Below the pieces are notes generated by a model, which was not told where the DNA came from, made no database searches, and worked only from the letters and a program-made list of their open reading frames with translations. A DNA stretch of 64,000 bases from an uncultured Christensenellaceae bacterium (lineage in GTDB: Bacteria > Bacillota > Clostridia > Christensenellales > Christensenellaceae), in contig CAJUPM010000011.1 in NCBI GenBank assembly GCA_910588425.1, positions 5,181 through 69,180 of the forward strand, written 5' to 3'. Shown here one piece after another: positions 59,397 to 64,000 of this stretch. The position numbers were made by a program, and so were the translations under genes. How positions within the stretch are numbered: the stretch's first letter is position 1; the number at the start of each line of letters is the position of its first letter.

Positions 59397-61475
59397 ATGA
59401 AAGACACAGATCTTCAAAAACAAAAATCTGAGTGGAAAAGAAAAGGTTGGTCAATTCCGGAGTTGCGTGGCGGAAAACAAGAATGGTTTAATATTGTCAC
59501 TGAATTAATTAAAAAAATAGCAAAGATCTCCATTACTGACATAGGTTTGTCACCAGAATTAGAGTCGACTAACACTTCTTATCCATGGCGGGCATATACA
59601 CCTTTCTTAAAAGGTGTTGGCCTGATTAGTAATCATTCGGGAATTCTAAGTTTAAGCGATATTGGAAAAGATTTTTCAAAAAACCCCTCGAAGTGGCAAT
59701 TGGCATGTCTCTTACATGATAAATATCGCCTTGTAGGAGAGGTGTTAGAAATACTTATTTCTGCCCCTAAAACGATTGAAGATATAGACAAGGAACTTTG
59801 CCGAGAGTATTCTTTGAATTGGTCTAATTTAAGTAACACTCGCCGTAGAATGGATTGGCTAGAGGTTTTGGGATTAATAGAAGGTGTGGGCAGTAGAAAA
59901 TGGTCCGTAACGGAAGAGGGAAAAAGGGCTCTGGAAGAATGGAATATCGTAACATCTGATGTTGTTGATATGGCAACAAGCGATCCAAGCGAAATAGATA
60001 TCACCCCTCCGCCTGCAGAAATATTAGAATTGCTTTTGAAATTAAGCGCGGACCCCTCGTTACACAACAAGCGAAACACGTATAATGTTTGGGTACCAAG
60101 TCCCAATAGGATTGAAAATTTACGTACAATTGTACAGTTTGCATTTGAGAGGGTTACACGTTCTGAACTCTTTAACTTTATTGAAGAGGAGTTTCACCTT
60201 AAAACAAGTAGTGTCGAATCAATGATGCCTTTCTTGAAGGCAGATGGTTTAATAGAGGAAGTTGGTCGTAATATATACGTGGCTACAGTCGCCGCAAAGG
60301 CTTGGTGTGAAAGCGGCAACGATTTGGATTTTATTAGAATCATTCACGCACATAAACGTTTCGTCGGTGAAATGATTATGTATGCCGACCAAGTTGTCAC
60401 TAGAAACGACGTATATGCACAAGCTAAAAAATTTGGCATCAATATAGAAAAAGCTAGATGGATAATAGGTTTTTTACTTGAAGCTGGACTTTTGGAAGAG
60501 ACACAGTATTTACATATAAAAGCTACTCCTCTAGGGTCAAAGTTTGTTTTAGAATTGCCTTTAATGAAGGTAATTCCAGAATCACTTACTATTTACGAAA
60601 ATTCTAGTAAAGAAAATGTAGAAAAAGAATTTTTACCTGATGCAACTGTTGACAATAAAATCTATGAAGATTTAAAGGTAGCTGCACGGGATCCCATGGC
60701 TAGAGGTAAGGCTTCTGGAGTTGCTTTTGAAGAGTCGATAGCAGCGATCTTTGAACATATGGGGTTTGAAGCAAAACGAATTGGCGGTGCTGGAAATACA
60801 GATGCGATTGTTCGCTGGAAAGATACTGACGGCGAAATAATAACCGCCGTTGTTGATGGCAAATCAAAATCAAGCGGAACTGTTTCACATGGAGATGTAA
60901 GTGATATAGCGATAGAAACGCATAAAGAGAAAAACGGGGCTGAATTTGCCGCCATAATTGGTCCGGGTTTCGCCGGAGATACTCTTAAAAATCACGCTCG
61001 TAAAAAAGGGATTGCATTGATAACCGATATTGAACTAATTGATATTGCAAAAAGTTCACAGATGTTAGGGCTTTCTATGGCAGAACTCTCTTTGTTGTTT
61101 AAAGTACCAAATGGACTCGCACAATTGACTGAACTAATAACAAATAAACAAAGAGAGCAAGACGTTATTTCTTTGGTTGTCTCCACCTTTAAACAAGGAC
61201 AAGACGTAATGGAAAGTCTTTCTGCTCGAGATCTCTATTTCTTTTTGTACAGAACAGAAATCTCTCCCTCTCTTGAAGAATTGGTTGCTGCATTTGAAAT
61301 GCTATCTAAAGATGAAATAGCGATTCTTAGACCAATCACAAAAGCATCTGCAACAGAAAATACTACATATGCACTTTGCGGGGAGCAGTATTGCGTTAAT
61401 AGACTGCGCGCTTTAGCAAGTTCAATCGAGAAGGGTTTATCGCAACTTCAAAATCACTTGGCGTTCCATGGGTAG
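59397..61475 (+). CDS. FokI-like restriction endonuclease, solitary
   Basis: 692 aa. Winged-helix-like segments occupy about 1-400 (GWSIPELRGGKQEWFNI; RRMDWLEVLGLIE; SVTEEGKRALEEW; EVGRNIYVATVAAKAW). The nuclease core is near 440-550: IGGAGNTDAIV (D469) and AVVDGKSKSSG (D487, K489), a D-x17-D-G-K arrangement parallel to FokI D450/D467/K469, then a GPGFAGDTLKNH strand-turn as in FokI's FVSGHFKGN. About 130 extra residues follow. No methyltransferase is adjacent. Base composition is much more AT-rich than the surroundings, indicating horizontal transfer. AGGAGG lies ten bases before the ATG. Confidence 0.8.
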   Translation: MKDTDLQKQKSEWKRKGWSIPELRGGKQEWFNIVTELIKKIAKISITDIGLSPELESTNTSYPWRAYTPFLKGVGLISNHSGILSLSDIGKDFSKNPSKWQLACLLHDKYRLVGEVLEILISAPKTIEDIDKELCREYSLNWSNLSNTRRRMDWLEVLGLIEGVGSRKWSVTEEGKRALEEWNIVTSDVVDMATSDPSEIDITPPPAEILELLLKLSADPSLHNKRNTYNVWVPSPNRIENLRTIVQFAFERVTRSELFNFIEEEFHLKTSSVESMMPFLKADGLIEEVGRNIYVATVAAKAWCESGNDLDFIRIIHAHKRFVGEMIMYADQVVTRNDVYAQAKKFGINIEKARWIIGFLLEAGLLEETQYLHIKATPLGSKFVLELPLMKVIPESLTIYENSSKENVEKEFLPDATVDNKIYEDLKVAARDPMARGKASGVAFEESIAAIFEHMGFEAKRIGGAGNTDAIVRWKDTDGEIITAVVDGKSKSSGTVSHGDVSDIAIETHKEKNGAEFAAIIGPGFAGDTLKNHARKKGIALITDIELIDIAKSSQMLGLSMAELSLLFKVPNGLAQLTELITNKQREQDVISLVVSTFKQGQDVMESLSARDLYFFLYRTEISPSLEELVAAFEMLSKDEIAILRPITKASATENTTYALCGEQYCVNRLRALASSIEKGLSQLQNHLAFHG

Positions 61476-61554
61476 TTTTGTAAACGCTAAATAGGGTGTG
61501 TGAGATAGTCGTAAAATGATGGGAAAAATACCATCAATAAAATGGAATGTGCAA

Positions 61555-61587
61555 AAATCCCGGGAGAAATCAGTTCTCCCGGGATTT
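61555..61587 (+). terminator. Terminator of the FokI-like gene
   Basis: AAATCCCGGGAGAA/TTCTCCCGGGATTT, 14-bp perfect arms, short loop; downstream is a small T run. Confidence 0.88.
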
Positions 61588-61743
61588 CTTATTTAAGATG
61601 AAGGAAAGTGGCCTTCGCGAGACGATAGGCAGAAAAAGATTGAAAATTTCCGGAGATCTGGTATGCTAAAAGAAGAGATTTCGCCGTGAGTTTGCCCTTT
61701 TGGGCGGTGCTCGGTGCTGGCACAGAGATGAGGAGGATTTGGG

Positions 61744-62235
61744 ATGTTTCGGGAAATGCGGCGCAAAAAGCAGGTGCTCTCAAAGGAAGAATGTGAACTG
61801 GTGCTGGAACGCGGGACCTCCGGCGTTTTGGCGGTGCTGGGAGAGGGTGGATACCCTTATGCCGTGCCGCTGAGCTATGTATATACGGATGGAAAGATCG
61901 TTTTCCATTGCGCCAAACAGGGGCATAAACTGGATGCTATTGCCAAAAACGATAAGGTCTCTTTCTGCGTCGTCGATTTGGATGACATTCAGCCGGAAAG
62001 ATACACGACCTATTTCCGCAGTGTCATTGCCTTTGGCCGGGCGAGAGTCTTGGAGGAAGAGGAGAAACGCGTGGCGATAGAGGCACTGGCGGCAAAATAT
62101 ACGCCGGACGATCCGGAAGGGCGCAAGCAGGAGATTGAGAGGGAGTATCGGGCGCTGTGCGTCGTCGCTATTGAGATCGATCACCTAAGCGGAAAAGAAG
62201 CGATTGAGCTGGTGAGAAAGAAAAAAGAAATGTAA
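61744..62235 (+). CDS. Pyridoxamine-phosphate-oxidase-fold flavin-binding protein
   Basis: 163 aa split-barrel FMN-binding protein of the NimA/PNPOx-like group. RGTSGVLAVLGEGGYPYAVPLSYVY (about 23-47), KIVFHCAKQGHKLDAI and NDKVSFCVVD are family features. Such proteins may reduce nitro compounds or bind heme/F420; the role here is not known. The start ATG follows GAGGAG. Confidence 0.87.
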   Translation: MFREMRRKKQVLSKEECELVLERGTSGVLAVLGEGGYPYAVPLSYVYTDGKIVFHCAKQGHKLDAIAKNDKVSFCVVDLDDIQPERYTTYFRSVIAFGRARVLEEEEKRVAIEALAAKYTPDDPEGRKQEIEREYRALCVVAIEIDHLSGKEAIELVRKKKEM

Positions 62236-62249
62236 AGAGCTGCTGTTTC

Positions 62250-62282
62250 AAGGCGCTAAGGGTTCGCCCTCGGCGCCTTTTT
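62250..62282 (+). terminator. Terminator of the flavin-binding protein gene
   Basis: AGGCGC/GCGCCT outer arms with an inner GGG-TTCG-CCC, then TTTTT. Confidence 0.78.
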
Positions 62283-62440
62283 ACGTGAGAAAATCAGGTT
62301 GTTTGCGAAATTGCAGGGGCGTCTGCCTGAGGCGCTTTTGAAGCATTTGGGATAGCTTGGGTCTCCAGCGTTGCCTGAATGATAGCGGCAACACTCGCTG
62401 GAAGTTCTGAGCCGGAGGGCAAGATTGGCAAGGAGAGGGC

Positions 62441-62708
62441 ATTTTAAGCGGCGCACAATTCCGAATAGAGATTGCGGTGCTGGGGACAGCGGCGGCCTTT
62501 GCGCTGTATTTGCAGGGCGTGCAGAGGCTTGGGGGACGTGCGGATCAGCTTGTTTGCGTGCACAGAGCCGGTCAGCGCGGCGGTGATCGCGTCGCTTTGG
62601 CTGGGCGCGCAGATTGCCTGGATAGACTGGCTGGCCATCGGGCTGATTCTGGCCATGGCAGTTCTCGCCGCACTGCCCGGCCGGGGTAGGCAGAGCACTG
62701 AGTGCTGA
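62441..62708 (+). pseudogene. Remnant of an EamA/DMT-family transporter
   Basis: VLGTAAAFALYLQGVQRLGG in one frame, then from about 62530 (a GGGGG run) DVRISLFACTEPVSAAVIAS and WLGAQIAWIDWLAIGLILAM in another, ending at a TGA at 62706-62708. This is the C-terminal repeat of a drug/metabolite exporter. The first two thirds of the gene are missing upstream and the frame is broken, so it is non-functional. The rest of 62284-62440 holds nothing recognisable. Confidence 0.75.
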
Positions 62709-62720
62709 GCAAAACGCTCC

Positions 62721-62749
62721 TTGCGCGGATTGGCAAACTGGGCTACAAT
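62721..62749 (+). promoter_or_regulatory. Predicted promoter of the B3/B4 gene
   Basis: TTGCGC (62721-62726), 17-base spacer, TACAAT (62744-62749). Confidence 0.6.
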
Positions 62750-62794
62750 ATGTTTGAAAATACGAGAAGGAAACAGACGGCGAAAGGAGCGCAT

Positions 62795-63457
62795 ATGAAC
62801 ATTTCGATCGACGCATCGCTTAGGGAGGCGTGCCCGCAGGCGGCGCTTGGGATACTGCGGTATTGCGGCAAAGTGGAGAAAAGCGGAGCGGCGTTTATCC
62901 GGCGTTTCGAGCAGAGCATGGAGGCGCTTTGCGCGCGGTACGAGACGGCGGACATCGCAAAAATGCCGCATGTCGCATCTACGCGGAAGGCATATCAGGC
63001 GCTGGGCAAAGACCCGCATTCCTACCGCAACGCGGCCGAGGCCATGCTGCGCCGGATTCTAAAGGGCAAAGGGCTCTATTATATCAACAATGCGGTGGAT
63101 ATCAACAACCTGCTCTCGGTTGCTTCGGGCTACTCTCTGGGCTCTTATGATGCGCAGAAACTGCAGGGAGAGGTTGTGCTCAAACGCGCGGCGGAGGGCG
63201 AGCACTATTTGGGGATTGGGAAAGATTCCTATAACGTAGAATACCTGCCGGCTCTGCACGACGCCGAGGGAGCTTTTGGCAACCCTTCCAGCGACAGCCA
63301 GAGAAGCATGCTGCTACCCGGGCAGAGAGAAGTTTTGCTGGTCTGCTATTCCTTTGACGGCGCGGAAGAGTTGCCGGCCCTGCTGGATGCCGGGGAAAAG
63401 CTACTGGCCGCATATTGCACGGGATATGAATGCCTGGAGCGCAGAATTTTGGAATAG
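62795..63457 (+). CDS. B3/B4 tRNA-binding domain protein
   Basis: 220 aa, homologous to the B3/B4 domain of the phenylalanyl-tRNA synthetase beta chain, here free-standing. KDPHSYRNAAEAMLRRILKGKGLYYINNAVDINNLLSV is the characteristic core. Free-standing versions may hydrolyse mischarged tRNA or otherwise bind amino acids. ATG 62795 follows AAAGGAG. Monocistronic. Confidence 0.88.
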   Translation: MNISIDASLREACPQAALGILRYCGKVEKSGAAFIRRFEQSMEALCARYETADIAKMPHVASTRKAYQALGKDPHSYRNAAEAMLRRILKGKGLYYINNAVDINNLLSVASGYSLGSYDAQKLQGEVVLKRAAEGEHYLGIGKDSYNVEYLPALHDAEGAFGNPSSDSQRSMLLPGQREVLLVCYSFDGAEELPALLDAGEKLLAAYCTGYECLERRILE

Positions 63458-63474
63458 CAGAAAAGAGAGAAGAG

Positions 63475-63503
63475 AGCAGGCGGAGAAATTTGCCTGCTTT
63501 TTT
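63475..63503 (+). terminator. Terminator of the B3/B4 gene
   Basis: AGCAGGC/GCCTGCT, then six T residues. A second hairpin (AAAATCCG/CGGATTTT, 63513-63544) follows. Confidence 0.82.
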
Positions 63504-63600
63504 GATGCGGAAAATCCGAGCCGCAGGCAGACGCGGATTTTATCTTGATCTTTTGGCTATGCTCATATAAGATCAAAAAAGAATATTCTTGGGGGAAAAG

Positions 63601-63960
63601 ATGAAATTCATTCGCCAAACCTGTATTATTTTGCTCGTCAGCTTTGCGGCAGAGGCATTGCACAGCCTGCTTCCGCTACCCATTCCAGCCAGCATCTACG
63701 GGCTGGTTCTGATGTTTGCTCTGCTGGCAACCGGCGCCCTTCCTTTGGAGGCCGTCAGGCAGATGGGAGATTTTCTCGTGGAGATCATGCCGCTGATGTT
63801 CATTCCGGCGGCTGTGGGGCTAATGCAAGTCTGGAAAGAACTTGGCCAGATTTGGCTGGCTTTTCTGGCCATCACGCTGCTGACGACGCTGGCCGTCATG
63901 GCGGCTTCGGGAAAGACAGCGGAGCTTGCATTGCGGCTGGAAGAGAGGAAGAGAAAATGA
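63601..63960 (+). CDS. CidA/LrgA family holin-like membrane protein
   Basis: 119 aa, four hydrophobic helices, opening FIRQTCIILLVSFAAEALHSLLPLPIPASIYGLVLMF; the PIPASIYGL block is the CidA/LrgA signature. LrgA/CidA with LrgB/CidB affect autolysis or, in some species, pyruvate transport. The ATG at 63601 follows GGGGGAAAAG. The stop overlaps the next start by four bases. Confidence 0.9.
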   Translation: MKFIRQTCIILLVSFAAEALHSLLPLPIPASIYGLVLMFALLATGALPLEAVRQMGDFLVEIMPLMFIPAAVGLMQVWKELGQIWLAFLAITLLTTLAVMAASGKTAELALRLEERKRK

Positions 63961-64000
63961 GCGCCTTTTTTACGGAATCTCTCTTTTTCGGGGTTGTGAT
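63957..64000 (+). CDS. LrgB/CidB-like membrane protein (start only)
   Basis: Only the first 14 codons (MSAFFTESLFFGVV) are inside the window. It begins at the ATG overlapping the preceding LrgA-like stop, as in typical lrgAB pairs. Identity rests on position and the hydrophobic start. Confidence 0.6.
   Translation, partial: MSAFFTESLFFGVV

Noticed and set aside
1..64000. CRISPR array, rRNA operon, transposase, integrase or prophage
   Set aside because: None seen on either strand; the only clearly foreign-looking stretch is the AT-rich nuclease island.

Overview
The window comes from a Gram-positive, low-redox bacterium, most likely a relatively GC-rich member of the Clostridia. The evidence is a CtsR-McsA-McsB-ClpC stress operon with a perfect CtsR box, a FabT/FabK-type fatty-acid cluster, two T-box leaders, an alpha2-type glycyl-tRNA synthetase, a DUF362/ferredoxin protein, LCP and FemX-like wall enzymes and AGGAGG ribosome sites. 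Nearly all of the DNA is ordinary chromosome. No integrase, transposase, CRISPR array or rRNA was seen. The genus cannot be fixed from this sequence.

Layout. 1-4.5 kb: minus-strand polyamine importer operon (regulator, potA, B, C, D), with a pair of near-identical 17-bp palindromes around its promoter. 4.6-9.1 kb: fba, a GT2 glycosyltransferase, an M29 aminopeptidase and gap. 9.2-21.2 kb: mixed genes, including a helicase-like protein that has lost its catalytic motifs, an amino-acid binding lipoprotein, a phosphoribosyltransferase, ogt, an alanine-racemase-like gene overlapping a FemX-like gene that is frameshifted at a G8 run, a DUF362 ferredoxin and an aminotransferase. 21.4-23 kb: GNAT and an exonuclease-BRCT protein. 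23-33.5 kb: one fatty-acid synthesis operon (fabT-fabH-acpP-fabK-fabD-fabG-fabF-accB-fabZ-accC-accD-accA-degV), driven by a consensus promoter with a palindrome over its start. 33.5-42 kb: GNAT, a processive glycosyltransferase, cupin, HPt, tRNA-Arg(CCG), HflX with an N-terminal JAMM-type domain, a Pro/Tyr-rich membrane protein, and glyS under a glycine T-box. 42-49.8 kb: a 71-residue protein that is about one quarter cysteine, a VOC protein, LCP, a lipoprotein, a second T-box driving an XRE-cupin regulator plus acyl-CoA ligase, YjbQ and galU. 49.9-54.5 kb: ctsR-mcsA-mcsB-clpC. 54.6-59.2 kb: larE-guaA, GNAT, and a second, glutaminase-less GMP synthase. 59.3-61.5 kb: an AT-rich island holding one 692-residue FokI-like nuclease with no methyltransferase. 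61.7-64 kb: a flavin-binding protein, a decayed EamA transporter, a B3/B4 protein and the start of an lrgAB pair.

Where biology is novel, the best candidates are: (1) the solitary FokI-like nuclease gene, which is compositionally foreign and has an inverted repeat at its promoter; (2) the T-box-controlled regulator/acyl-CoA ligase pair; (3) the pseudo-helicase; and (4) the cysteine-rich mini-protein. Promoters, terminators and starts were read by eye; no database search was run.
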